DNA from: Gordionus sp. m RMFG-2023
Taxonomy: Eukaryota > Nematomorpha > Gordioida > Chordodea > Parachordodidae
NCBI RefSeq assembly: GCF_954871325.1
Contig: NC_088779.1
Location: 5,954,846-6,018,845 of the forward strand
Length of the DNA: 64,000 nt
Direction: 5' to 3'
Positions within the stretch are counted from its first letter, which is position 1. Every line of letters starts with the position of its first letter. The notes under the pieces were generated by a model, which had not been told where the DNA came from, did no database searches, and worked only from the letters and a program-made list of their open reading frames with translations. Position numbers and translations under genes: made by a program. Of the stretch, positions 38,600-52,604 are shown piece by piece.

Positions 38600-40110
38600 A
38601 TCACTTAAGACATTAATAGACGCTTTAGACTTAATTTTCTAAATATTCTGGTATTATTTAATATTACTAAATGATCCTGTTTAACCCTACTAACTCCTCA
38701 AAATGTATACTACAAGTAATTAAATGGTTGTGAGATGAGGTTGGGTTAATATTGATAATGTATTAAAATATATTAATTTAATATTAACTATTTCCAAATT
38801 AATTTCTGACCCATAAGTTGGTTTTACTGAATGAGAAGGATAATTTAAATATATCTGCTAATATAAGATCATCCCAACCCCAACTATATAAATCATGTAA
38901 ATATGTTAAATCCCTTTACTTTGTAAAAATATTGAAAATTTCATAATACCTAAAACCTGGTCTATTATTTGATATCCATTCCATATGATAACAGGATCTT
39001 GTTTTTTTTACTATTTTTGTAGTATTCGCATTAATATTTATTACTTATTCTAATCATCGAGAAGACCCTAATTATTAAGTCGTAAAATGTCAATGCTTAT
39101 CTGGCGGCACCTAGTGATTTTGTTTCACCCTTGGTAATTTCAGTGCACTAGTCATACAAATTCCTTAAAAGTTTTGTTTATATTTTTTTTAGCTCTAGAG
39201 GATTAATTATTTGTCTTCCTTTAAGAAAAGTCATTTTTAAAATTTAATTCATTTATATGTGTTGTATACTTTTTTATTTTTGATTTATTATACTATTTTA
39301 TAACAATATTTTTTTTATTTATAAACTCTGTGTGTCCGGTGCATTTTTTTATTTATATCAAAATTACTAACAATATTGCGATCATTATCACAATATATGG
39401 TGTCTTTGTTAATTATTCACGATATTCCATTAGGAAATGTTTAGTATTTTCCCTCTCATTCAGCTAAACATAAACCTATTTTTGTAGCCTGGGTTACATT
39501 ATTTAATTTAACCGGATGTCACCTAATTTATAAATTAACAAGTAGTTAGATCTGTAAATATCTCAAAACTCCTACCAATTATATATTCTCTTTATTTTTT
39601 TACTGCTAAAACGATTGTGAACCTTCTTTCTTAAACTCAAAAGGACACCACTTTCTTTGCAGGGGTAGGGGAGTATTTACACACTCAAAGTGCAATGTTA
39701 CTATTACCAAGGTCTTAAAACCTCTGATATATTATTATTTCTCAAGCCAATTTGACCATAAAATTCCGTCGCAAATCCTTATATAAATCTGTTATTATTT
39801 TTTGGGAGATATACATATATTTCTAACATAGAAATTTCATATTTTAATCCTCTTGCATCATTCAATATAAAAAATGATGCTCTCATGGATGTTGAATTGA
39901 ATAAACTCACTTTTTGCCAATACTACCTATTAACAATATAATCCTGCCACTAGTTGCTACATTAACTTTTGGTTACACGCCCTAGCCTTTTTAAAAGAGT
40001 TAAGATATGGGATCTCATCTTAGACTGAGGATTCCATCGAGGGTTAATACCTCTTCTTAAGATAGATCTCTTAAACTTACTCAAAAATTATTATCTCAGC
40101 TTTATATTTT
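38600..40110 (-). pseudogene. Decayed Copia-type polyprotein remnant (RNase H region clearest)
   Basis: On the - strand several segments match the end of Ty1/Copia polyproteins in the right order. VGVLRYLQI lies near 39565, then TQATKIGLCLAE and EGKY (near 39450-39490), NKDTIYCDN (near 39390-39415) with the RNase H DN pair, and MHRTHRVY near 39330. TSALKLPRVKQN near 39130-39160 matches the final ADILTKALP-like motif. Almost every segment is separated by stops. The RT part upstream (39600-40110) is too decayed to be certain. LTRs were not found. This would be the oldest LTR element in the window. Confidence 0.5.
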
Positions 40111-41809
40111 CATAAAAATGAGGCCACATAAACATGAATATTGGAGTATATGTATTCGACAAATCCTAGGTAATGGAGATATTTAAGAAGACTCCTTATT
40201 TCCAAAATGAATGAAAGTAAAACAACAATAATTATGATAATAATTAGTATTGTAAAATTTCTATAAATATTGAACGCTATCGTACACTGACAAAAATTCA
40301 ACCCATTTGGGTTCAACAAAACGACGTCTCATTTAATAATAAAATAAATATAAATAAATATATTTTTTATTTTTAAAAGTTCTAAAAAATGAATGAACCT
40401 GAACGCGTTCTCGTCAAAAAAGTAACGCGTTTACTTTCAAAGTTTGTCAAAAATAAGAAATGGCCCGAACCAGGACACAGCCATAAAGTGAAAAAAATTA
40501 TGAATTCCTGAATCCTACCTATATTGAATATTTCAAATGCCAAGATATTATTGTACATCATCTAACAAGAAATTCCAAATATACTTATAAACACGTAATT
40601 TGATATAATAGTAGATGACGAATTTTACAGGACAATCTATCAGAAGTGTCCTGGATAAAAAGACCTTGAAAATACCCCGTATAAGAAACACTGAACATAG
40701 ATAACTTTGGACTAAATTAATTACCTCTGGACAAAAAACAGGGCAAAAATACCGATTTTAAAATTTAAAAAGGGAAAAGTATTAAAAAATTATTAATTTA
40801 TTCCTCAGATATTTTTATTCCTCATAAAAAAAATATCTAACTGATGATAATGCATAGCTACTGCACATTTTAACACAAATTTTTTTGAAAAACATTTTGG
40901 AATGTATTACTAAACGATTCATTGCAAGGCTTGGGTGAACTAGATATAATTTTAGCACAAAAATGCATTATGAGAAATACTTAAATTTATTAAACTTTAA
41001 ACTACTGCATATTGTTAAATCTAAAAGGACTTAGGGCTACTAAGCAGCTTGAAGGTGCCAATAAATATATTTTAATTTTTACCAAACTAAGGGGTTCAAG
41101 CTAAGGCCTAACAGAGTTTGTAGAGCATATTCCGTAAAATCTAACAAATACTTATAGCTGTTTAGAATAAATTTAATAAATTTTTTTAATTCTTGTATAC
41201 GCATTTTAAAAATGATTATTAAAATTATGTTTGCCCTGAGTTTTTTGGTACGAGGGTTTTTTTTGCGCGTTTCTTTTACCCGCTTTTTTTGTCCGGGGTA
41301 TTTTTACAGGACATTCGTGTACGAGATTTCTTTCATAGTTATAAAAATTTTGAAACAACTTTTGTTTAAGGCACCTGGTATATAAAAACATTTTATTCTA
41401 TTGTACTAACACAAAATATATAAAATATATTTCTAAATTAAATTTTTGATAAAAATTAATTTCTTGACTTTAATATAAATAAAAATAAGTTAAAATACAC
41501 AAGATAATTATAAAAAGTTAGGCTGGATCTTTATCTTATTGAACTATGTCAACTTGATAAATGGGTTAAAACAGCAAAGGATTTAAAAAATTTCTTTAAA
41601 GAAAATAGGACTTGACGAAAGAAAATTATGGGGCTGGTACCAATAAAATATTACTTTATTATGGTTTACAAAATATTTAAAAAATAGATATATATTAATT
41701 GATGAATTTCTTATTAAAAAATAGAAAATTTGTAATAAGTAAACAAAGGAATTTTAAAACATTATTTTAATTCTAAAAAACCATTTGTCAAATATAAATA
41801 AATGCAATG
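40111..41809. other. Mostly non-coding; GC-richer patches near 40300-40500 and 41220-41330
   Basis: Near 40300-40500 there are words such as GGGTTCAAC and GGCCCGAACC, similar in flavour to the small GC-rich elements elsewhere, but no ends could be set. A lysine-rich 61-codon - strand frame near 41206-41391 has no recognised family. Confidence 0.3.
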
Positions 41810-42060
41810 TATTGGCAATAATACATTCGCTATAATGCAATCATGGTATTAATTTGCTGTAATGCATTTACAATTTTTTCGGTAATGGATTTGCGATAAT
41901 ACATTCTGATATTTCATTCGCTATTGATAATTAGCTATAATACACTCGCTATAATGTATTTGAGATAATTCATAGTAATATTAATATTTTTGTGGCAATG
42001 CATTCTATGTAATAAATTCGTGACTGTTTTCGCACTAATGCATTCAACATTTTCACAGAA
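41810..42060. repeat. Degenerate minisatellite with TTCGCTATAATGCATT-like units
   Basis: Variants of ATTCGCTATAATACATT recur about a dozen times at 17-25 bp spacing, with many substitutions. The pattern fades at both sides. It has no coding content. Confidence 0.7.
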
Positions 42061-45000
42061 AATGTTTAGTGGTATTGAGATGTTGCGAAGAGGAATCTAT
42101 ATATCTAAAAGAAATCTAAAAGGAAAATGTTACAGTTAAAAAAAATTCATAAGGGCATAAATCGTAGATGGATATGCAGCCAGATTTATATGTTTCTAGA
42201 GATGTAAATTTTCTAATTTAATTGCATAATTATTATAGTGATTCCTATATTAGTTCAATAATAATTTTTATTCTAAACATTATTTGTCTGATAATTATTT
42301 ATTTTTTATATAAACAGATCGTAGAGGTATATGTGTAAATTTGTTAATCCATTTATATATTCTTTTATCATGAGTCAAAATTTTTTACATGATTTTATCA
42401 CAGATATGCTTATCCCCCCCCCACCTCCTTCCCAATTAAACGCTATATCACTGAGTGCATATAATTCATCATTTAAACTTTTAACAAGCTCTTTAAACTT
42501 TTATCAAACTCTTTAAATTTAATTTTATAAAATATATGTCGTAATTTTTAAATGTATCAAGACTATCCAGAATCATCAAGGATTTTAAAGAGATGCCTAA
42601 GAAATTAGAGATTAGAGCTCTAATTTAGTAATCTTCACTTATCATAACACATGAATATAATTGATCATTATAATCAGAATTATTTTTATCGGACATATTC
42701 CTTTAACTGTCCTTGCTTTGCTGTCACATTATCAATATATTTATTAAAATATATTTCCTTTGACTAAATAAAACTTGAATATAGATTTAAATTTAGAAGC
42801 ATGGTTTCTAAGTTTTAATTTATTGATCATTTAAATATTATATATATACATATTTTAGAATCTCTGCCGTTTGTTATGCCCCTTTTTTAATAGTCATTTA
42901 TTTTAAATTATTCTAATCTACAAACAACTTAATCATACACAAAACTTTCAAAATTAATGCTCGAACGTTTTTCTTAAAGAAATGTAATTTATTTCTATTT
43001 ATTTATGTAATAAAACACAAGCTGACAAGAATATATATTTTGTTAATATTACTAGACATAAGAATGGTTATAATTTAATAAAAGGGAATTGAAAAATAAT
43101 TCAATTTTTCCTTTTCGAAATTTACTTTGCGAATATAAAGGTCAAATAACAATTGAGAACAATCCTCTTTAGAAGAATATTTTAATTAATAATATTGATA
43201 TTAATATTAATGCACTGTCCAGATCTATTCAAACAGAACTCAAATTTGTTTGACTCGGATAAACATTTTCCCGGAGTCAAGTTAGTATTCGTTTACAAAT
43301 TAATTCTGACCGGACCTCCGATATCGACAATTTTTATTTTGTTTTCTAAATTTTTCTTATAAATATTCTTTTCAAGAATAAAATTCAATTTATATATTTC
43401 CTTAGTGCTAATTTAATAACGTGTACAATTGTGGATCGAATGGAGTCCTTAAAAATACCCAAATTAAATTAGTCGGGCAGATATTTAGGCAATATTTTAT
43501 CGTGGACAGAACATGAACAATAGATCCAATGCAAAACTTTTACTTATATATTTTTTTACTAATGGCTAGTTGAAATATTTAAATTAAGTTAAGTAATTCT
43601 AATTCATAAATTTTTTTAATATATTTTAATTATATAAACAGAGTCTCTGATAAAACAATGGAGTAAATTTAATATATATTCAAAGCATAGTTTAATTAAG
43701 TTTTTATTTATTTAAAAAACGTGAATTATAAATATTTTATACAAATGATTGCTCATATAACTTCAAATTAAGATTTCTTCATATTTAAAAATTCATGACC
43801 CAAACACAACTAACTTTTCAAATACAAACTCTTTTCGATAGTATCAATTTTTATTTTTCCAACTTAAAATCAAAATTCAAATGATCATTTTCATAAAAAA
43901 AAATTAACTAAAAAGCAAATATATAATGACGTTTCTTAAAAAAATATTATTCGCAGTATTTCATTGTAAATTTGAACAATTGCGACAAAAAACATGAGTA
44001 AAAATTATATAAATAAGGTATTTTAATGTTCCTTCTTTTATCACCAAAGAAAATAATAAGGGTTAACGGTTTTTGATTTACATATTTTTATAACATTATT
44101 ATATGAATTAAATTAATATTTCTTACTTTTGGGCAAGCCAGGAAGAGTTTCAATATAAACAAAGCAATAACACGTTTTAAATTTGACTTTTTTTAATTGG
44201 ACATTTATATTTATTGTTAATTTTACTGACATCTAAAGAGTAATCCTTTTTTATTTTTTAATATACAGAAGAAAAGGCTGAAGAAATAAGTAAATTTATA
44301 TTTTTTAACATAAATACACCTGTTTGGATATTTATTTTTAAGAGATATTTATTTTTTTTTAATGAAAACTGCGGTAAGTTTGTTTTACTTTGAAATCCTT
44401 AGATTTCACGTCATTTACTGAGTGCATTTTTTAAATATGAAAAATCTTATTTTATTGGAAAAGAATGGATTTCTTAATTTCATACAATTTGGCCATACAT
44501 TTTCCTGTATTTTTTATATTTATATGAATGCATATTACAAAAAATTAATATAAATTAGGATTCTATAAAAAATTAATGGTATATTTTTTTGTGGGGCAGC
44601 ATGTCTTTTTTTAAACATATAACGGATTCGGGCTTTTAAAGTTCAAAAAAATGGGGAATTTGGGGAAAAATGCACTCCCTTTAATTTTAGATAATCTTAG
44701 AAATTAAGCTAGATGCATCATTTAGATTTCTTAATATAGAATAATGTTAGAACTTTAAAGCGGAATATTGCTATATATTGATTGTTAAATTATTTTAAAC
44801 TTCAAAAACCCGGAAATAGAAAACTGTAAATTATCTCATAATCAACTCATATTTTTCTCATATTTTTTTAATAACAGTATTCCTCAGAGGTGTTATTTGC
44901 ATTGTCCTGCCCGAATTTGTAAAGGGAAATTCTGGCCCCGTTATTTAAAAAAAAAATAGAAATAGTTTGAATTATTAATCCTATTCCACATTGTGCAGTT

Positions 45001-47219
45001 CATTTTTTAGATTTTCTAACGATTGATAAATGGTTTTGAAATGAAATTAGGAAATATGAGAGGTAAATGAATGTTATATTTTATTCTATGATGTAACAAT
45101 ATTTAAATATATTTTATTTTATTCTGATATATAAAAAAATATCGTTAATTTATCTAATATATTGAATTCGTCCCTAAAATTCTTATACATATATTGCGTT
45201 GGCTTAAGAAATTTATTTTCTTGAATGATTAATCAAATTAAATGATCAATATCTGCTTTAGAAAATCAGCTTCATTTGCAATATCTGCAAATAATATTCG
45301 GTATTTAGATACCCAATGTGTGCTATAAGTTTATGTTTTAAATCCAACTTAATATAAAGAAATTTTAAAGATAATTTTTAGTATATAATATAAGAATTTT
45401 AAAAAATAAATTTTAGTATAATATAATGAATTAAAATCTAATTATTTCCAAGAATAATATAATTCAAACAAGTATTTAATGAAAAGCAAAGTAAACTATA
45501 TGAATTTGTAACTGCCGTTTCTAGGTCAATTCAATTTTGCTTTGGAAAAAATTATTTCTATCTTTAAAACAATGTTGTTATCAACAGGAAAAACAAAAAA
45601 AAACCAAACTATCTGAGCTCAAAATCGGATTGCTTCCTTAAAGTTGTCTAGCCAATCTGGGCAGGAATAGTTTTGATTAATAATAGCCTGTTAAAAAAAT
45701 AAATATGCAGGAAATGACAATAATTTATATTTTTATACAGAGAATTCACAATCTCGGCAGGAATGGTTTATCTCCCTGAAAAACTTCTCGATTATAAATG
45801 TTCAAAATCTTATTTTGAATTGTTTTAATCTTCAAAAAAATAAAACGAAAAAAATAATCAATAATCAAGAAAACTTAAAAAAATCAATATTGACCAATAA
45901 AATTATTAGATTATGTTTAGTCTGAAGGATAAGAAACATAACCCTGAAAAAAAACTATATTTATAAAATTTGTTGATAATAGATCTTACTATTCAACAGT
46001 TAAACCGCTTTTCATATTATAAAATATTTAATTTATATTTTTATACAACTATTTTGAAAAAACAGAAAATTCTGTTTAATTTTTTATTACAATTTATGAG
46101 TAAAATTTTTAGTCCTTTTCAAATTTTGAGATTTAATTTACTGATAATATAGGCAAATTTATAAAAACTAACATTTAAAAAGATTTTGCTTTATGTTAAT
46201 GAATATTTTTTATTTTTTATCTAAAATTTTCTTAACTATTATTATTTTTTGTTATATAATTAGCTAAATTGATTAACGATGCAGGTAAATTTATATTTTT
46301 TTATTTAATATTTAAAATATTAAAGTACTAATTAATAATCTAATTGATGCTAATTTGCTTAAATCAAAGGAATTGCACACAGGTCAATTAACTTTATTTT
46401 TTAAATAAAAAACAGACAATGAAGCAAAATGTAAATTTTTATTATTGTTAATACATATTTATATCATATAATAGGAATCAAACCTACAAGATTTTACCTT
46501 TTTTAATTTCAAAATTTTAATTATTTGGTGGAATAACTTGTTTAAATAGGAGTTCAAGCGAATGATTAAATTTTCCCTTCTGATAAAAACAAGCAATTAT
46601 AATATGAATAATAAATATAAAAATAAAAATAACTTCTATTAACCTCTCTTAATCAGGGTCTTGAATCAAGCTTAGAGAGCGAACCAGGTTTTTAACGTCT
46701 TAAGTTTACATGATTTCTACAAATAAATATATTCATTTTTAATGAGATTTCAGGATTTATAGTATTTTTAAAATATCATATTAATATTATATAAGACTAG
46801 GCCTATTTAAAAAAAAGAATCCAATAATACCGATTATGAATATTAATCATATTGTTCAAATACTAATAAATAAAATAAATTATTTGAACTATTAGAATAT
46901 TTCGAATATTCAACGAATTATTTGAATATATTTGGCACACCTTCTAGAATGCTTATAAGATTAAATAGAATTTTTTTAAATGGGTCCCAACTGAACTGAT
47001 AACTTTTAGTTTTGGCAATAAATCTGTCAATTAATAAAATATAATAGATCGAGAGAGGAATTAATTATCAATGTTTCTCATAAATAACATCCAATTCTAT
47101 CAAAAGGGTCATAAGTTATGCACATTCAGAGTTGAACATCCAAAATTAGAACTTTTCAACATGTAAATAGTAATATTTTTATAAAACTTTACAAAGATAA
47201 AAAAGTAAAAATATCAACA
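42061..47219. other. Non-coding AT-rich stretch
   Basis: No recognisable gene or element. A run of ten Cs lies near 42414-42423. Short AT-driven frames near 42331-42516 and 45970-46152 are not considered genes. Confidence 0.4.
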
Positions 47220-47930
47220 TTTATTGCTCATCAACTTTCAAAATTCCCATGAGACCAACGTCGTAAGGAGGCCAAAGAGTAGATGATATAAAATTTCGAT
47301 CAGCGAGATGGTCTATCCTGTTGGAATATAAAAAAATTACTGCCTCACAATTCTTCCCTAGCAGTGCTCACCGATTAAAAAGTCACAACAGTATGGACTA
47401 TTCTTTTTGACCCCCGGATCGATAAAGATAAGAAATCTGTGCAGCCAAAACTTGATACCCTGACTAAAACCATAACAGATTTAGGGAAGTTTAAAAGATA
47501 CAAAACAATCGATTGGCTGCATTAGAACTGCATCGCACACTTTAACATTTTGCAGATTTACTGGTGGAATTTAAACAGTTTTAAATTCGTTAACCACATG
47601 AAATTAACCAACCACTAAGGATATTTTTTTAGAGGTTGTTTGGTTCTACCAGAAGGAAATTCTTATATGCATCAATTGGGTTCTGGGCTTATTTATTTAT
47701 AAACATCTTTGAAGTCCTTTGTGAATAATCGGATGCACTTAAGTTCGCGAAGGGATAAATTGTTCTGTAAGGGTTTCTTGGCTCAATAAGAGTGTTTCAA
47801 AAAATAAAACCTTTCTATTTCATAGTACGAGATCTGCGGGTTTTCTGCTAATCCGGTAGCATCATTTCTGCAATGAACCAAGGATGAATAGGCTAGTCTG
47901 TTAGAAAATTTCTACAAAGTCTTTTGGATC
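47220..47930. other. Compositionally distinct block, identity unknown
   Basis: GC content is clearly above the surroundings. Open segments of 40-50 codons, broken by stops, occur on both strands. One on the - strand ends at about 47224 and includes NRIDHLADRNFISSTLW; one on the + strand includes RRKFLYASIGFWAYLF. I recognise neither. A decayed mobile element or host pseudogene is likely. Confidence 0.35.
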
Positions 47931-48129
47931 CTTAATTTTATTCTTGTCTTAAAATTTTAGTCAAACTCAAGTCTTCTTTACTTAAAACCATATTTTCTTT
48001 TTATTGTCTGCTTAAAAGGAAAACATTAATAGGACATCATATTTTTTTAGGCAAAGTATGAAGCTAATAGAAAAAATATTTCTATCTTTTCATGTTGGAA
48101 TCGAATTTTGTTGTTGCAACTTTGAATGT

Positions 48130-48360
48130 GCTTAATTTGTTCGCTCGGCCCGAATTCATTTAAATAACAAAAAATTTGATTTTTTTTATTATTGCCTTGT
48201 TTCTTACAAGAATTTTAAAATATATCAATTTATTTGATAAAAATTATTGATTCATTTATAAAAATTTTAAACCGACCCAGCCCTCCATAATTTTTTAAAA
48301 ATATTAGGCTCGAGCCCAGCTAAGATTATTTTTAAACCCGGCTCGTAATTTGCAGATCTC
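48130..48360 (-). mobile_element. GC-rich small element, family member of 54933-55296
   Basis: On the - strand it starts GAGATCTGCAAATTACGAG and continues with GAGCCGGG, GGGCTCGAG and GGGCTGGGTCGG words. The same start and the same kind of GGCCCG/CGGGCC motifs appear in the element at 54933-55296. The other end (near 48130-48165, CTCGGCCCGAATTC) is not sharply defined. Confidence 0.55.
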
Positions 48361-50705
48361 ATATACAAGCCTTACATAAGAACTATTTCTAATATATTTG
48401 TTATATTTATGATTTTAATAAAATTTTAAGAGTTTTTTTTGTAAAATATTTAGATAAATATAAAATTTGACTCTCAAAAAATCCCTAACCGTAAAAATAT
48501 AAAGTAATAGGTAAAATAAAATAAACAATTTTTTTAGATCAAGGGTAAATAATTAATAATTGCAAGAAATACATGTCAAGGTTATTCTTATCAGACAACA
48601 TTTTAAAACTTTATTTTATGCTTTAGACTAAAATTGAGTTATTAGAAACCAGTTGATTCGTATTTTTTAAATTATGATGCCTTAAAATAATTTTATTTTC
48701 TTCACGATTTTAAATAGATACTCAAATAATTTGGATAATATTTATATATACTATTTTGAAGAATTATTGTTATGAACATCTAAGGTGTATCCTAGAAAAT
48801 CATACAGTAAGGAAAATATAGAATATATGATAATTGGTGGAGATGTCATTGATATATATTAATGGCAACAGACAAACGAGGGCTGCTAATATCTGGGTTT
48901 CACTCTATAAAGCATGATCTAAAATAAAAAAGTGAAGGGTGGGTTAAGATGGAGAAATTTACAGAGAAATACTTTAACAAAAGAATTCCACGCAAATTAG
49001 GCTATGACACAGTTCTATATTAAATGTAACTATCCAATATAGAGAAAAATGTCCAAGCAAAAAATAAGACGAGAAAAGCTTAAATAATGTACATGAGAAT
49101 TGAAAATAATAGCTGGCATAAATTAAAAGGAATAATATTAGAGATACTATATATACTAAAATGTTTAAAGGTAAAATTCATAAAAACAAAAATTATCATA
49201 AGATTGATAATGTGGGTATGCGAAGATCTGATAACTATATCGAATACAAGGTCAAGAGTTGACTGGATATAAATTGTATATTTACATAAAATGATAATAA
49301 ATACTAAAGGAACTAACCACATAAAAAGTTGAAAGCTAAAATCGAAAAATATTAATTAAATGAATATCGCAGATAGTCTAAGAATATTTTAGGGGGGGGG
49401 GGGGATCGGTTTTTACAATCATTGTTAATATCTGCTCTTAAGTAGCTATCAAAATAATCATTTTTTCATAACTTATAAATAACATTATTTATATATTTTA
49501 AGAATTTATTTATATTATTCAATCAAAATATATTCTATTTTTTTTATTCAAAACATTGTAGCAATTTGTTTCAAGAAGGAGATTAAATAAGCCTCCTGTT
49601 TTATGTAACAATAAATAATATATAAAATTTAATTTGGATACATTCTAGTTTAAAATTTTGTCATATATTATCTAAGGAATATTAATTTTGAATGATAAAT
49701 AAATTTTTTTATAACAAAATTCTAAGAATATATGAATAAATTTAAAGTTCGATTTAGCTTTTAAAATTGGATTTTTTTTCATTTTTATAGTGTCTAAATT
49801 ATATAATACCTTTCTATTATGATCAATATAACATAGGTTGAAATTATTTGATTTGATTAATGAATCTTATTATATCGACGCTTTAATTAATTTTCTTAAC
49901 TTTTATTTAAACAGGTTATACATAAAAAATCAAGTAGATATTTTTTAAATTAATTTTTTAATTTTTTTTAATGGATAATTTTTTGTGGTAAAAGGTTATG
50001 TTATGACATATTGCGCCTAGTATAGTCTAATACATTTTACGGAGTCATATCCAAAAACTCCAAGAGTCTCATTGACTTGTTGGATAAATAGAGCATAATT
50101 AATATGGATGGATGCAGTCACATCTGTATATTTTTTAAGATGTTATTTGATAGAGATACCAGACCAGTTCTTGAAATTATAGAAGATAGTAATTGTATCT
50201 AAAAATATAAATTTATTTTGCTTGTTATAAATTATTTGTAAATAAATTTGGTTTAAACCTTGTATTGTTTTTATTATTATTATTTACTTTTTACCGTTCA
50301 GATTAGCAATTAATTGTTGATTGTTTTTTTTAAAAATATATATATTGAGTAGTGAATGTCGAAAAGCTAGTTGTTGTTTAAGACTTATATTATTTGTGAT
50401 TTTACAGATTTTACATTTTACAGTAGTGTTACTACAGTTTGTGAAAAAAATAATGTATCATTAACCAATGTTCTCCTGTGTAGAAATGATAAATGGCCAA
50501 AATATAAAATTAATATATTAAGGCGTTCCGAGGTTTCAGTGGTAGTGATTGAAGAAATTTTTCGTATAAATTATAGTTTTATTTTATATTTGATATGTTA
50601 ATTTAATTTTATTTTATTTGATAGTTGTATATACATGATAAAAATACTCCTATTTGGAAAAAAATGTCTCTACAAGTATAATTCTAAACTAGAGTCCGTT
50701 CTTTA
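48361..50705. other. Non-coding AT-rich stretch; 14-G run at about 49391
   Basis: No recognised gene. A pure G run of about 14 lies near 49391-49404. An open frame of 76 codons at 50371-50601 (+) directly precedes the unrecognised locus at 50706 and could be part of it, but nothing identifies it. Confidence 0.35.
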
Positions 50706-51560
50706 GTCTCGTGAGTTTTATTTTACCTGTGGATTTGTTGTTTTAGGTATTCCTACAGGTTCAAATGTTAAAGAGCGGTTGAAAGGATATGAGAACATTT
50801 ATTTTACAATAGTGCGAATGCCTACCTTCTTAGCATCTGCAATAAATATATGGTACCCTTTACTACGGGCATAGGCTACAGATGTGTATGATAATCATAT
50901 TTGTTTTCGCATGGAGCCATTTGGGATCTCTATTAGGAAATAGTCATGTGATTGATAAGGATAAGCATTTAGCCATTCATAATCATTATAATTTTGAATA
51001 CATTGATGCTTGGTTAGTTCTTCGAATTGCCGGTTGGTTAAATTTTGGGAGGTTAATGTCAGGTGTTTATGTTATTTAAATGATTAATCTAAGCAAATTG
51101 ATGAGAAACCTAGAAGAGCATAGCAGCATTATATTTGCTCAAGTTAAGTAGTTTGGTGATGGCTGGCGTAAGATTTAGAATATATTTTTATTTTATTATT
51201 TATTTAATAAATTTTAATTATAATCTATTTTTTATAATAAACAAATTAGAAATGGGCCATTAAACTTTTGGGAAATTTAAAATTAAATTGTTGGAATGAT
51301 TAATAAATAATTTTGGTATAACAATTATTTTTTACATGGTATAAAGGTGCTTGGTTATATTGGGGTTTCTTTTATTTTTTAAATTGTGATTAACTAATAT
51401 TGTCAACTATTTTATTTAAATCTTTTTAAAATTGTGATTAACTAATATTGTCAACTATTTTTAAAATAATTATTCGAAATCATAATAAAATTTTGGGTTC
51501 AGCATCAAATCAAATGTATGATTTTTTTTTTAAAGTTATAATTCAATGAGATAATACTAA
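50706..51560 (+). pseudogene. Unrecognised element copy A: protein-like region and 3' repeat shared with 54600-56330
   Basis: A + strand open segment from about 50706 to 50873 (including NVKERLKGYENIYFTIVRM) ends at a TAG and resumes with ATDVYDNHICFRMEPFGISI. Another frame continues at 50882-51079 (DKDKHLAIHNHYNFEYIDAW) and then MINLSKLMRNLEEHSSIIF to about 51150. Downstream the 33-bp motif ATTGTGATTAACTAATATTG occurs twice (near 51379 and 51428), followed by AAAATTTTGGGTTCAGCATC (near 51489). That order is the same as in the locus at 55591-56330. The shared tail suggests both loci are copies of one mobile element. I do not recognise the protein. Confidence 0.4.
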
Positions 51561-52604
51561 AATATAATTAATTTACGATATATAAAAAAAAATTATAAAG
51601 TGCCAGATTTAATCAAGTCTAATTTTTTATGTAAATAAAAAAATTTCTCTAAATTTATATGTTCCATTTGTTATCTAAGCTTGTATTTTAATTTTAAGGC
51701 AGAAATAATCTTATTCTAAATCATATTCAAAATTATTTCAAAATTATAGTTTATTTAAAAAATTAATAAACTAACTATAATGATATGCGGGATTAATGTG
51801 AATTTCCTTTAGAAATGTATTAATATTTTTTTCTACTTTCAGAAAATTAAGCTGAGATTCCCCTAATGAAAATAAATATAAAATAATTTATAAAACGGAT
51901 TCACTAATGTGTGTTTGTAAATTAAGATTAATTCACCCCCGAGAGTGTATAAGATTTTAACAATACACTTGTGACTTAGAGGGTCCTAAACAAAAAGATT
52001 AAAAATTGAAGGATATCCAATTATACATATTTACGAAAAATTTTACTGTTTTATTTTGTTAGGATATATTAATTCTAATCAATTTTATTATACTTGATTT
52101 ATATAAACTAATCATATTTTATAAGTTTTAATTATTTTATTAAACTAACCTACCAATATAATAATTGTTAGTCAAAAAACTTATTTTAAAGTTTAAATTA
52201 GTGAAATCCAATATGATATAAATATGATTAAATTTATTCTCCCATAATATTTAGTTTTTTAAATATCAGAATTAAGACAATTATTGGTTTAAATTCGTAA
52301 AAGATTTGGTACAGGAATTAGTTTTTATATATACATATATTTAAATATCAAATTAAGACAATTATTGGTTTAAATTCGTAAAAGATTTGGTACAGGAATT
52401 AGTTTTTATATATACATATATTTGAAAATCTCATTAGTTAAAAAAATAAATAATAATAAGTGATTTTAGAAAATGTATCAATAATAAATGCTAACCTTTC
52501 GTGTTAAGTGTTTCAATTACTTTATATATTTAATATGTAAATAAATAAAATTATGCCGTCGCGATTTTTTGTTATCTTACTCTTTTTTTCATACATATTT
52601 CATA
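51561..52604. other. Non-coding AT-rich stretch with a tandem duplication
   Basis: No gene is seen. The only structured part is the two-copy repeat at 52262-52422. Confidence 0.4.
52262..52422. repeat. Two-copy tandem duplication, 81-bp period
   Basis: Units 52262-52342 and 52343-52422 are nearly identical and both contain GATTTGGTACAGGAATTAG. It is non-coding. Confidence 0.95.

Noticed and set aside
41206-41391. Lysine-rich 61-codon frame on the - strand
   Set aside because: Low complexity, no recognised family, no conserved neighbour.
50371-50601. 76-codon frame as an independent gene
   Set aside because: It may belong to the unrecognised locus at 50706, but nothing in it supports a separate gene call.
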